This document shows, piece after piece, positions 52,285 to 62,754 of a stretch of DNA of 64,000 nucleotides (position 1 is the first letter of the stretch; every line of letters starts with the position of its first letter). The position numbers and the translations under genes are program-made. Origin of the DNA: Isochrysis galbana (taxonomy: Eukaryota; Haptophyta; Isochrysidales; Isochrysidaceae); NCBI GenBank assembly GCA_018136815.1, contig CM030934.1:1210979-1274978 (forward strand). The letters are read 5' to 3'. The notes under the pieces are model-generated. The model ran no database searches and was not told the DNA's origin. It saw only the letters and a list, made by a program, of their open reading frames with translations.

Positions 52285-52910
52285 CTTGAACTCTGCGCGT
52301 CTTCTTCGACGAAAAATTAAGAAAACTAAAGAAACTTTTTTGAGATTGATAATAAGTTTTTGAATTGTCACCTCCCACCCGGATTCTTGCTGGCCTTACT
52401 TCGTTGTCTGTGCAGATACTCATGGTGCTGGAGCTCGTCGCTTTGTTGTCTTTTGTCAAACTGCCTACGGACCGGTGGACACAGGCCACACCCTTCTTCA
52501 TGAATGTTGTAAAGACCCAAGCCGACAGGATCCATTCGAAGTTGAATGCAACGTGAGAAAATATTCAAGTTCCTGCGACGCGTGGAAAACTTGCGGCTGG
52601 ACTTGTGTATCGTCAAGTTTTGGTTACGGCATGGAAATGATTCCAACAGCGCGAATATGGAGTCGTGGCGCCCTACGAGGCAGCGCAGGTAAGCCATCGA
52701 TTCGAGGCGCCAGGATACGAATGCTTTAAATCTCCTCGTTCTGTTCTACCCGTCGGAACCCCGGCAGAGCACGAGTGGGGCAGTGGCGTTGGAGATGGAA
52801 CCTGTGGAAAAGCTATGCAGGATATGACGACGGACAATGGATTCCAGGTGTATCCGGCCTAGAAACTAAGTGCTGTAGCCAATGGAGCTGGGAGTGTGGC
52901 TGCAGCTACT
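52285..52910 (+). pseudogene. Possible eroded coding sequence
   Basis: Two plus frames alternate in protein-like stretches. One reads ARRFVVFCQTAYGPVDTGHT up to about 52690. The other reads IQVPATRGKLAAGLVYRQVL, then after a TGA QQREYGVVAPYEAAQVSHRF, and ends DMTTDNGFQVYPA at 52862. Frame changes and stops suggest decay, though introns could explain part of it. No family was recognised. Confidence 0.3.
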
Positions 52911-52913
52911 ATA

Positions 52914-53260
52914 ACCTTTTAATATTCTTACGGCACACGCGGCCATGGACCCACTACTTTGACGCAGCAGACACACCCCCACTCTCCCGCCCCTCCCCCC
53001 CCTGCATGCCCTACAAAGACCCTGGCACCCCGGGACCTGGCGGAGCCCGGGGGCGGGCGTGCGGGGCATCGATCAGGGCGTCCCGGCAACCAACTACATT
53101 TAATTGCATGCACGTACATACAACTCCCCGAAAAAGACGCGAAACTTGCGAAACTCATTGCGAAACTTGGGTGGATTGGTGCGAAACTTTGCACTTTGCA
53201 AAACTTTTGCGCGAAATATGGGGGAGTCTGGGTCTGGCGCGAAACTCTTACGAGGCCCTA
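52914..53260. repeat. Diverged element tail block followed by CGAAAC-rich repeat
   Basis: AACCTTTTAATATTCTTACG and CACACGCGGCCATGGACCC (52914-52955) match the tail block at 9331 and 33641. From 53140 repeated GCGAAACTTGGG-like units resemble the interior of the 534-base element at 10.6-11.1 kb. Confidence 0.6.
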
Positions 53261-53276
53261 CTGCCGAACTATCGAA

Positions 53277-53480
53277 CTATCTTTAAAAAGATAGGGTCAT
53301 GGAGCGCGCGTCGCTCCCCTCCTCCCCTGCCGTCACCCCCGCTGCGCCAGCCGATCGGGCCGCGACCAACGCCGCGCCACCGAAGTGAGCGCGAGCAGCG
53401 TACCCAAGACAGACCAGGTGGTGCGCACGAGCCACGGCCCGTGCCACCACCAACACGCCACACAGCCCAAAGGCCACCAT
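53277..53480 (+). mobile_element. Palindrome-headed fragment with altered palindrome
   Basis: The palindrome CTATCTTTAAAAAGATAG (53277-53294) is followed by GGTC and ATGGAGCGCGCG (ATG 53299). Compared with 48713 the arm changed from CTATCGT to CTATCTT and the opposite arm changed to match. The exon-1-like stretch (MERASLPSSPAVTPAAPADR) stops at a TGA where the relatives have a splice donor. CCACCATGG-rich repeats follow. Confidence 0.65.
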
Positions 53481-54102
53481 GGCCACCATGGCCACCAAAG
53501 TCTCTCCTCCTCTCCAGTCCCACACAACCAACCCCAGAGAGGGACACAGAGACAACGAGACGCATCCCATTGGGAAAGCCCCACGGGCTGGGCGCTGGGC
53601 GGGCGGTGCCCGTGCCCGACGAACGCGAGTCGTGCGATTTTTTTTTGGCGCGCCGCGAATTTTTTTTGGGTTCCTTAAGGAAACGTGTTGCGGATACACC
53701 TGCACCACGACAAATTGCGACAAGTTTGACCGCAAGTTTGGGTGGTCCGGCACAAGATCCCCGCAAGAAAGAACGGCCGACAAGTTTCAAGTTTGGAGTT
53801 TGGGCAAGTCGGGCTGCAAGTATTGAGTATTGACCTGGGCCTAAAGCTAAGGGCCTCTCACTCTCACTCTCAACGGGCCGACGGACAAAGCTCGCTCTCC
53901 CCCCCCCCGGTGCTTTTCCATTCCCATTCCCATTCCCTCGGCATCATGATTGATGAATGTCAAGCCCACCGCCCTGCTAAGCCGTTTTCATTTACTAGAA
54001 AACCCACGGAAGCACCTTGAATAGGAGTTTACATCTGAGCCTCACGCGCTCTCACGCGCGCCGCGCTAGGTGGCGAACGCCGAGCTGCACGCGAGGGTCC
54101 GC

Positions 54103-54519
54103 ATGTTCGCGAGAGCTGTCCTTTCTCGTATGGGAGCGACTGCTACCCGTAGTGGTATGAATACTGCGCGGCAGTTGGGCTCGTCTCCTGTCGTAGAGCG
54201 TGCGCTGCCTGCTCTCCGGCGACATGCTGCTCCGCTTGGATCCCAAGTGGGGCCATTGGCTCTCCAGCTCCGGCACATGTGCAGCAAAGCAGCTGAAGTG
54301 GGATCAGGTGGCGAAGTTGCCGACGAGCCCGCCGAGCGCATCTGGATTTTCGGCAAGACTTGGTCCAAGGAGAAAGGCCGCTTCATCACGGAGAGGGAAC
54401 TGATGAGGTTGGAAAACAGCTCACGCTCTCAGCGACGCACCTGGGCGAAGCTAGCAAAGAGACGTGCCAGACGCAAGAGGAGGCGAGCCCGCAGGGCGGC
54501 CGGTCATTACAATTTTTAA
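54103..54519 (+). CDS. Small basic protein, possibly mitochondrial
   Basis: 138 residues from ATG 54103. The N-terminus MFARAVLSRMGATATRSGMN is Arg/Ala/Ser-rich without acidic residues, like a mitochondrial targeting peptide. The C-terminal 60 residues are conserved-looking and strongly basic (RIWIFGKTWSKEKGRFITER, then KLAKRRARRKRRRARRAAG), suggesting RNA or ribosome binding. An AG followed by GT at 54068-54071 could be an acceptor, so an upstream exon is possible. A mitochondrial ribosomal protein would fit but no family was recognised. Confidence 0.55.
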   Translation: MFARAVLSRMGATATRSGMNTARQLGSSPVVERALPALRRHAAPLGSQVGPLALQLRHMCSKAAEVGSGGEVADEPAERIWIFGKTWSKEKGRFITERELMRLENSSRSQRRTWAKLAKRRARRKRRRARRAAGHYNF

Positions 54520-54958
54520 CGCTGGTCGAGCTACTCATTCTATGTGCATCAATGTGCAGGCCATGGGATGGTTTGCGTTCCGACCAAGTGTTGCTCAACT
54601 GGTCGCTGCTAAGCTTTGGCTTCCACGCTTTTGACCTGCATGTGGCCCAGCTCTGGTATTCCTTTCATACCGACAAGAATGGGTGAGGTTGATGATCGGG
54701 CATGCGAAGATGACAGAAATGCGGGATCTCCTCAAGGCGAATCACTGCGTATGTATTCGTATAGATTGTGATTTTGACTACAAGTGCAAGTGCAGGTTGA
54801 GAAGCAGGTCATGGTCATAGTCATAGTTGTTCGCAGGTATGTGGTATGTACAAACAGGCATACTTACACAGAAACACCTTTTATTATTCGCACTACGCGC
54901 GGGACTCTGAGTTGCGCTGTCGTTACCCGTTACCCTGCCCGAATCTTCCGCCTCCCCC

Positions 54959-55058
54959 NNNNNNNNNNNNNNNNNNNNNNNNNNNNNNNNNNNNNNNNNN
55001 NNNNNNNNNNNNNNNNNNNNNNNNNNNNNNNNNNNNNNNNNNNNNNNNNNNNNNNNNN
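54959..55058. other. Assembly gap of 100 N
   Basis: Exactly 100 Ns, the conventional filler for a gap of unknown size. Flanking sequences need not be adjacent in the genome. Confidence 0.98.
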
Positions 55059-55589
55059 TTCATCCTACCTTGCGGCTCAGGGGCTGCCCCATCCCCATAG
55101 GCAGCGCCAGGGACCAGGGAGACTTGAATTGCGTAGAAGACACAGAAACGGACACAAAGAGAAAATCTTAAGGCATCGGCTCAAGCTCGCGCTGCAACTT
55201 GCACACTGTGTCATCCAGCAATCGCCCATACAACTTCTGCCGGCTTGGCGGCTTGTATGTATGAAGCCGGCGCTGTCTTCAACACCTCTATCATCCTCTT
55301 GAATTTCGGGTGCTCAGCTATCGCTAGTCGCTAGGGCGGTCAAACAGCTATTTTAACTTCTAAGGGTGAAAATTGACCAAGTCACAAGTCAAGATTGAGG
55401 ATTCATTACGAGATTTTTGGATATGGTGACCGGATAGGTGTAATTAGCACATATCCGGTGCCCGCCCTTTGGGCCCTAGACCCCCCACGGTAGCCCCTAC
55501 AGCGATGCTGACGAATTGGGATGGCCCATAGGCCATAGGGATAGGGCCTGAGGGCAATGAGGAGGGAGGCATGCTGGCAGCAGGCGCGG

Positions 55590-56915
55590 CGGAGGAGACG
55601 ACTTCAGGCCAAGTCCTTGGAGTGGGCCTTGGCTGCGCGAGCTCCGCGTGCCCGGAGCGCTTCTATTGCGCTATCGCGCGTCATTGGCAGTATGGGTTGA
55701 TTCCCAATACCGCCTGCGCCTGCCAAGCCCACCACCCAGCGGCAGAAGATGATTTCTGCTCTCGGTGGTGGGTTCCCGCCAGATGCGCCATGAGGCGCTC
55801 TGGCAGGATCTTGGGCTTTGCCTGCTCGCCGTGGCGTAGAGCGCCACGACGAAGCCCGTCCTGAGGCCGCCCACGGGTTTCGCCTCATCGATCAGCGCCA
55901 GATCTGGCGGCACTGTCAGCTGTTAGAGGGAGGATGGCCGCGTAGGCAGCCTCAGCAACACGGAGGCCCGTCAGCCACGAGTGGACGGCCGCACGGCCGC
56001 GCCGGTGAGCTGATCCTCTAGTTCTCGATGCCGAATTCGAGAGAGGGCGAATCCTGCTAGGGGCGGGTCGGGATGGTCGGGGTGGGGCCTTTGGTAGCTA
56101 GGGTAGCCGCGTGCGCGCGCTGTGATGTGCTGGGTGGGCTGCGCGGGCAATGATGCCAGAGGGTCAGGGGGTGGTCGGACTGTCGGCAGCCCGACACGGC
56201 GCTGCATCGGGCGGGAATCAAATGCCGAATGTAGCTTAGATATCAAGGAACTGATCCCCCCGCGCGCGCGAGCGCCAAGCGCCAATTCTTTACGGGTAGA
56301 GCGCGAGAGCGCGTGACGGAGGGGGGGAGAGGGGGGGCGAATCGCACCTTCTTGGCGAAGATTTTCGTAGCATCAGGTATAGCCCCCCCCGGGAGGTTTT
56401 TTATTGGACATCGTGCCACGGTCAAAAAACAAGAAACGCAACCCAACCCTTACTAGTCGTTAGAAAGCCCCTGTTTGCTGTTTGACCGCCCTACTATTTG
56501 ACCGCCCGTCGCCCGTCGCCTGCTACCGACTACTGAACGACATGGGTCGGTGTACGGACAAATTCACTCTCAATCTCGGTCGAGCATGTGCCCCTCCTCT
56601 CTCTGACAGTGCCAAATTCGGCGCTGATCGATGAGGCAAGACCCGTGGGCGGCCTCAGGACGGGCCACGTCGTAGCTCTCTACTCTGCAGCGAGCAGAAA
56701 AGCCCAAGATCTTGCCAGAGCGCCTCACAGCGCATCTGGCGGGAACCCACCACCCAAAGCAGAAATCATCTTCTGCCGCTGGGTGGTGGGCTTGGCAGGC
56801 GGTATTGGGAATCAACCCATACTGCCAATGACGCGCGACGGCGCGACGAAAGCGCTCCTGGCACGCGGAGCTCGCGCAGCCAAGGCGCACTCCAAGGTCT
56901 TGGCAATACTTGACA
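55590..56915. repeat. Inverted duplication (55590-55925 and 56598-56915)
   Basis: The two arms are inverse copies of about 320 bases. Each encodes, outward from the centre, LALIDEAKPVGGLRTG (left) or SALIDEARPVGGLRTG (right), then ASGGNPPP and EIIFCRWVVGLAG. The spacer is about 670 bases. The right arm continues into the transposase-like exon, the left arm does not. Confidence 0.85.
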
Positions 56916-57735
56916 TGAAGTCAAGGAGAGCCGCCATGATGGCAATTTCGGACGAGCAGGCCGCGCTCGACGCGCACAAGATCAAGACGATGCGGGTGGT
57001 CGTCGGGTGGTTCTCGTCGCCGGTGTGCGCGATCATCTACCAGGTATGTGGCACCGCAAGAGTGCATGCGCAAGCACAGCCACGCATGCAGCATGCACTC
57101 ACGCCTGGTTGCCTTTCCGCTCGCAGGTGGCTAAGTATGTGGCGCTTTGCTCGTCAAAGGGCTATGCGATTGGCGCCAAGTTCCGCGAGTGGATGGACGC
57201 GAGGCTTGCCGACATGGTAGACGCCTCCACCGACGCCGTGCTCGGAAACGTTGAGGACCTGCTCGCCATCTGCGGATCTCGCTCGTACGTCTTCTTCCTC
57301 AACGCCGCCGTGACCGAGCGCCTGCTCACGCAGGAGGGCACTCTTCGGACGTTCCTCGAGGAGGAGGAGATGATGGCGGAGAAGGCGGGCGGCAAGCTAC
57401 GCGGCTCCATCCTCAAGGGCGCCTCCTCTCCCGAGATCATGGCAGCGGTGCGAGCGATGTCTATCCTGTCGGACACCGTTCTTTGGCCTCTCTTGCGCGC
57501 CATCAAGTTCGGCCCGGAGCAGCGCGCGCTCGACGTCCTTCCCGACGTCTGGCCCGCCGCGATCGATTTCTTCACCAAGGCGTCCGCGGACCCGCAAGGC
57601 GTTATCGACGGGAGCGTACGGTTGGACTTGGGGCCGCACGCTCCGACGCCGTCCGAGTTGACTCCAGGACAGAAGAGGCGCAGCTCTCGAGCGGCCATCG
57701 ATTCCAATAGAATTAGGGAGCGGGCCGCCGGCGAC
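56588..57735 (+). pseudogene. hAT-like transposase remnant, two exons
   Basis: Exon 1 runs to 57043 (frame ends VVGWFSSPVCAIIYQ, donor CAG/GTATGT). Exon 2 starts at 57127 after a CTCGCAG acceptor (VAKYVALCSSKGYAIGAKFR). The intron is 83 bases, phase 0. Exon 2 contains NVEDLLAICGSRSYVFFLNA and SSPEIMAAVRAMSILSDTVL, which resemble the middle part of hAT transposases (after DUF659). It runs into the dispersed repeat at 57735 without the C-terminal dimerisation domain. No intact start was established. hAT assignment is tentative; it may be an unrelated element gene. Confidence 0.4.
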
Positions 57736-58141
57736 GGCGACGGCTCAACGTTCAATGGGCTCGGCGGATGGGTGATTTCGACGAGGGTTCGGCGCGCGGC
57801 CTGCCCGATTGGCGTGACCATCCGGGTGGGCTATGCGTATTTGGTATCTGGTGGGGTCCCCCATCCGGATGGATCGTCGAAAACGGGCACGCAGCGCGCC
57901 CGGCATCGGTTCGAAGTTGAGCTTTTCAAGCTTTTGCGATTTTAGCGTCTTTTGTCTGTTTTCGATTACGTTTTGTTGTGGGGGCCCAAGGGGGGGGTCC
58001 GGGTCCTAATGGGCCCCGGATATGTGCTAGTTGGGTGTATTGGGAACTTTCTCCCGAAAAAAATCCTCAAATTTCCTCAATTCTGAGATGGTCATTTTTT
58101 CACCCCTAATAAAAAAACACTGTTTGCTGTTTGACCGCCCT
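57735..58141. repeat. Dispersed repeat, second copy (see 23.5-23.9 kb)
   Basis: Matches 23460-23938 at most positions and ends CTGTTTGACCGCCCTA at 58141. The inverse of this end begins at 55331 (TAGGGCGGTCAAACAG), so 55331-58141 could be one element, but the flanks (CTAGTCGC and CCCATGGC) do not match as a duplication. Confidence 0.75.
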
Positions 58142-58216
58142 ACCCATGGCGGGGGAGGAGTGGAGAGAGGGGGGGGCTCGTGCCCCGCCATGGGTGAACC
58201 AAGTATAAACTTAGTT
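58142..58216 (-). mobile_element. Palindrome-headed element, head only
   Basis: The palindrome (58197-58216) and 55 bases of the following start region match copies A-C, cut off by the repeat end at 58141. Confidence 0.75.
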
Positions 58217-58423
58217 GCGATGATGATAGATGAAGATGATAGCGACGCCGAGGACAATTGGCGATTGGCTTGGCGATGAGGCTGTGAGTCCAACGTCCAA
58301 GTGAGGATCAGTTGCAGTTGCGCACGCTCCTAATTTGATGAGAAAGAGTATCCACTATCGCAACTGGCAACTGGCGCGGCGCCGCCGCGGCGCCGCGGCG
58401 CCCCATCCGTTGCCCATAAGCCC

Positions 58424-58565
58424 CCGCACAAACACGGAAGCAAAAACGGAGGGGGTTTGAAACACGGCAAAACAGTTTTCGAAACACGGCAACGGCAACA
58501 CGGCACACGGCTGTGTTTGACCTCGGTAGAAACACGAAACACGGTGAACACGTGTTTCCCAGCCA
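58424..58565. repeat. AACACGG repeat element, second copy
   Basis: See 50758-50870. This copy has extra AACACGGC units and ends CACGTGTTTCCCAGCCAGGG. Confidence 0.65.
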
Positions 58566-58779
58566 GGGTTGCCGTATCGCCGCACGAACGCTAGCGATGT
58601 TACCTCTGTTCTACTACTACCTCACGATGGTGTCATCCAGTCTATTCATGGACGACCCTATGGGTGGTCCAAACAAAAGTCACCTCATTCCGGAGTGGAG
58701 TAGAGCATGTGCAGAGAGATCGAATATTCTACTCTACTCTCTACTGTATAGAGTGGGCGGCGGGCGCCAAGGGAGGAAG

Positions 58780-59060
58780 GGGGGGGGGGGAGGGGAGGGG
58801 GGGCGCCGCGTCCGCGCGCCCCCCTCTCAGCGCCCGCCGTCGCCCGCGCCCCTTCTCCCCCCCCGCCGCGCCGCCTCCGCCCCCCTCTCTCCTCTTTCCC
58901 TTCCCCCCCCCCCTCCCCCCCCTCCGTTCCCTCTCCCCCCCCCCCCTCCTCCCCCCCCCCCCCCCTCTCCTCCGTTCTCCTCTCCTCCCCCACGGCCCCC
59001 TCCCCCCACCCTTCTTTTCTCCCCAACCACTCGCGCCCGTCCGCCCCTCTCCGCTACCCG
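58780..59060. repeat. G/C homopolymer-rich promoter of the KDEL protein gene
   Basis: Alternating G runs then C/CT runs directly upstream of the start codon. Long Pro/Gly frames across it are artefacts. Confidence 0.7.
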
Positions 59061-59918
59061 ATGAGAGCGATGCGCTCGGCACTGCTCGGCCTCGCGCTGC
59101 TCGCGCGGGCCACCTCTCAGCAGGTCTCCGTCCTTGAGGTCGATGCCGCCGGACTGCAGCACGTGGTCAGCCGGACCAAGAGGGTGGTGGTGTTCATGTA
59201 CGACGGAGAGGAGTGCGAGAGGGCACACCTCTTCCAGCCATGGCTGCATGCAATTGCTCAGCGGCTCCCCAGCTTGACGTTTGCACGGGTTGACATCTCG
59301 AACAGTACTGGCACGCCGGCGATCGCCGAGTATTTCGGAGTAGAGTTGGGGTCAGGGAGCCCAAAAGTCAAGGCCATGATCAGGGATGCTGATCCTGGGA
59401 AGCGTGTCATCAACTATCTTGGGCCAATCGAATTCGAGCCATTCCTAGAGTGGAGTGCCGCAGTCCTGGACGACCTTCCTAGCTCCATGTCTGAGCCTGG
59501 GTATGAGCCACCTGTCGACGAGGAACGACGCTCGCGTGAGGAGGAGAAGCGGCGTGCCCGGAACGCTATGAATAACCTCCCAAGTGGGGTGAAAGAGATG
59601 GCAGAGACTATGGTCAAGGAGAGCAGATTGAAGCGGGTCCTGGAGGAGATGGGCAAAATAGACGAGTATGAGGCACAGGTATCGCACGCGTTCAAGTCGA
59701 TCGTCAAGGAAAACAACATCAACACGGAAAAGGACACATATGCGACGCAGGAGGCAAACCGCTTGGCCCGTAACCTTGTGCGGGAACGCTTGCTCAACTA
59801 TGCCCCACCTCACATTCGCGAGCACGTCGATGCTGAGGTGACTCTAGGAGACGGCGCGAGTGCCATGTCGAGGGGTCCGTCGGCGGGTACTGCCCCGGGA
59901 GGGAAAGACGAATTGTAA
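59061..59918 (+). CDS. ER-luminal thioredoxin-fold protein ending in KDEL
   Basis: 285 residues. Signal peptide MRAMRSALLGLALLARATSQ, then a thioredoxin-like domain (residues 22-140: VSRTKRVVVFMYDGEECERA, LTFARVDISNSTGTPAIAEY with the cis-Pro-like TPAIAEYF, and an ending helix FEPFLEWSAAVL). The usual CxxC is absent: the only Cys nearby is in EECERAH, so it is not a standard disulfide isomerase. A charged helical region follows (residues 150-255), possibly like the ERp29 C-terminal domain. The last four residues are KDEL, the ER-retrieval signal. Intronless. A chaperone or client-binding role is inferred from the fold and the missing active site. Confidence 0.85.
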   Translation: MRAMRSALLGLALLARATSQQVSVLEVDAAGLQHVVSRTKRVVVFMYDGEECERAHLFQPWLHAIAQRLPSLTFARVDISNSTGTPAIAEYFGVELGSGSPKVKAMIRDADPGKRVINYLGPIEFEPFLEWSAAVLDDLPSSMSEPGYEPPVDEERRSREEEKRRARNAMNNLPSGVKEMAETMVKESRLKRVLEEMGKIDEYEAQVSHAFKSIVKENNINTEKDTYATQEANRLARNLVRERLLNYAPPHIREHVDAEVTLGDGASAMSRGPSAGTAPGGKDEL

Positions 59919-60400
59919 GTCCCCACAGGCATCTGAGATCTTCTGAGAAAGGTGTGCGATGACGACGTCAATGAAATCGCGCGCGAATCGGCGGCACGTG
60001 ATGCAATCAATGAGTGTGCAAGCGTGCTTCACTTTGAGCTCGAGCCACATTGACATGCAATGGGATCGCCAGGTTCACATGCATTCCCTTGGAACTAGGG
60101 TTGCTATTTGGGATTGTTGCTGCCCGGCCTCACACATCTCCTGAATATCGACTCTCTATGTACTCTCTTCTGTGGTTCCAGGACTGTGTCATTGTGTCCG
60201 CACACATGCGTGAATTGAGTGCGCGCCACTTGCGTCTTGGGGCGCGCGCCGAAGGGCGCATCACCACAGTCGTTTAGGGTAGCTGCGACACGCTGAGGTA
60301 GCTAGAGGCTCAAGCCTCACGCGAGACCATAATGGTGGGTGACTGTGCAAAAAATTGAAGTGAAGCGCGAGCACTAGGGCGTGTGCGCACTGATGATTGA
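59919..60400. other. Intergenic
   Basis: 3' flank of the KDEL protein gene. No gene or repeat recognised up to the diverged tail block at 60412. Confidence 0.5.
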
Positions 60401-60411
60401 ACTAGTTCTAG

Positions 60412-60545
60412 TACATTCGCTCACCGCGCACGCGGCTTTCGCCGGATCCACTATTTTCCCGCACGAATTCTACACCCCCACTCCCCCGGCCCTTTCCCGC
60501 GCCCGCCATCTGGCGACTCACCACCGATTATATGGTGCGGCCTTG
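60412..60545. repeat. Element tail block, diverged copy
   Basis: CTCACCGCGCACGCGGCTTT, then CTACACCCCCACTCCCCCGG and GCCATCTGGCGACTC correspond to 9345-9445 with many substitutions. Confidence 0.65.
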
Positions 60546-60592
60546 TGTATTGGCCGCCTATTCTTTTTCGTCTTTAGGTTGTTCTAGTGCTC

Positions 60593-62368
60593 AACTAAGT
60601 TTATACTTAGTTCGCCCATGGGGGGGCACGAGCCCCCCCCTCTCTCCACTCCTCCCCTGCCATGGGGGAGGATCCACCCACTCTCCTGGCACGCCTGATG
60701 GCCTGCCAGGAGCACACAGCCCTGCTGACCCATTCCCCTCCCTACAGGCCCGCCTGACTCGCCCGCCCTGGCCCGTCGTGGTCTGCCCATTCCTCTGACC
60801 AGCCCCTCCTCCCCCTGGGCCCCCTGTTCAGGACCCCCCAGCCAGCTCCAGTCGACCTGCAGGGGCTCGGAGCGCCAGCGAGGGAGAGGCAGGAGGGGCC
60901 AGGGCCATGCCCCAGCCTCACCTGCCCCCTGAGCTGTGCTCCCAGGCCCTGCAGGCCATCTGGGGACCTGAGCGAGGGGCCGCAGGCGCGCGCCATGGGC
61001 CCCCGCCGCAGGGAAGAGAGGAGGAAAAGGGAAGAGGGAGGGGAGGGGGGAGCGGCAGCTCTCCCCTCCGGCAGATACGTGTCTTCTCGCCCCGTTTGGG
61101 TAAGAGAAGACGGGGGCGCCAGAGCCAGGAGGGAAGGGCCGCGGCTCGCCGCGGCCACTCGCACTAGCGAGGGAGATTAGCGCTTCTGGGCCCCTATCTC
61201 ACGAGTGCCCCCCCCCCCTGCGTTGCTTTTACCCGAAAGAGGTTTTCCCCCAGCGTGGACTCGAGGAGAGGACGCGCTGGGGTGCGCGGGGTCGGTGCGT
61301 GCACTGGGGGGAGGACAAATATCGAGGGGAGGGGGCGGTGCCCCCTCCCCCCGGTAGCACTCGGACACCTGGCTCGTCAGGCATGGCGGGATTCCGGGAC
61401 GGAAAAGTTGTGTCCAATTAGCTAGTGGGGTTGGCTAGGATATATATAATAATAATAATCAATGTTATATCCTAGCCAACCCCACTAGCTAATTGGACAT
61501 AACGTCTCAGTCCCGGAATCCCGCCATGCCTGACGGGCCAGGTGTCCGAGTGATACCGGGGGGTGGGGGCACTGCCCCCTCCCCTCGATATTTGTCCTCC
61601 CCCCAGTGCATGCACCGGCCCCGCGCACCCCAGCGCGTCCTCTCCTCGAGTCCACGCTGGGGGAAAACCCCTTTCGGGTAAAAGCAACGCGGGGGGGGGG
61701 GGGCACTCGTGAGATAGGAGCCCAGAAGCGCTAATCTCCCTCGCTAGAGCGAGTGGCCGCGGCGAGCCGCGGCCCTTCCCTCCTGGCTCTGGCGCCCCCG
61801 TCTTCTCTTACCCAAACGGGGCGAGAAGACACAAGACACGTTTCTGCCGGAGGGGGGAGCTGCCGCTCCCCCCTCCCCTCCCTCTTCCCTTTTCCTCCTC
61901 TTTTCCCTGCGGCGGGGGCCCATGGCGCGCGCCTGCGGCCCCTCTTCAGGTCCCCAGGTGGCCAGCAGGGGCCTGGGAGCGCAGCTCAGGGGGCAGGTGA
62001 GGCTGGGGCATGGCCCTGGCCCCTCCTGCCTCTCCCTCGCTGGCGCTCCGAGCCCCTGCGGGTCGACTGGAGCTGGCTGGGGGGTCCTGAACAGGGGGGC
62101 CCAGGGGGAGGAGTGGCTGGTCAGAGGGATGGGCTGGCCACGACAGGCCAGGGCGGGCGAGTCAGGCGTGCCTGTGGGGAGAGGAATGGGTCAGCATGGC
62201 AGTGTGCTCCTGGCAAGCCATCAGGCGTGCCAGGAGAGTGGGTGGTTCCTCCCCCATGGCAGGGGAGGAGTGGAGAGAGAGGGGGGCTCGTGCCCCCCCA
62301 TGGGCGAACTAAGTATAAACTTAGTTCTGGGTTGGCTAGGATATAACATTAATTATTTTATTTATTTA
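60593..62368. mobile_element. Head-to-head double element with ~850-base inverted arms, flanked by 20-base direct repeats
   Basis: TTTAGGTTGTTCTAGTGCTC occurs at 60573-60592 and 62369-62388. The left end is exactly the palindrome AACTAAGTTTATACTTAGTT (60593-60612). The arms (60593-61444 and 61466-62326) mirror each other: palindrome, R1 body, a block with GCGGCTCGCCGCGGCCACTC, R8 module, then GGTTGGCTAGGATATA around a 21-base A/T loop. The right palindrome (62307-62326) is followed by another GGTTGGCTAGGATATAACAT and TTTA repeats up to the duplicated flank. Frames in the arms encode no known domain. This is two inverted copies of one unit inserted together. Confidence 0.85.
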
Positions 62369-62388
62369 TTTAGGTTGTTCTAGTGCTC

Positions 62389-62754
62389 GTACTGGGACAA
62401 GGACAAGCTCCATGGCATGCATCATTCGTCGTCTGAGCGATCTCGATCTCACGCAGCGGGGTGTTGCAATATGCTCGCACAACACCATCGCCAGTGTAAA
62501 CGACGTGAAATAGCGTGACACGTGTAGCGCGTGTGATGATGCATGTGATGTGCAGGTGCTTGTGGGGACCAAAGGCAGCGCTCAAGGCAATCATGATTAT
62601 ACATGCGCAGCGCTGATACATGATTGCATAAGCACAGCGCCGATTCATGATCCGTCCCGAACTCTCTGGAATGAGGACCGGGTACAGCATGAGCGTCGAC
62701 TGCGTCGGCAGTCGGCAGGACCATAGGTCACCATCATCATGACACTTGGAGGGG
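62389..62754. other. Intergenic
   Basis: 3' flank of the minus-strand armadillo-like gene. Short frames only, no repeat family recognised. Confidence 0.5.

Noticed and set aside
55331-58141. One complete hAT element between TAGGGCGGTCAAACAG ends
   Set aside because: The flanking 8-mers differ (CTAGTCGC and CCCATGGC) and a third end lies inside, so single-element boundaries are not supported.
58827-59249. Gly/Pro-rich frames upstream of the KDEL gene
   Set aside because: Low-complexity C and G runs; the KDEL protein frame on the plus strand is the supported gene.
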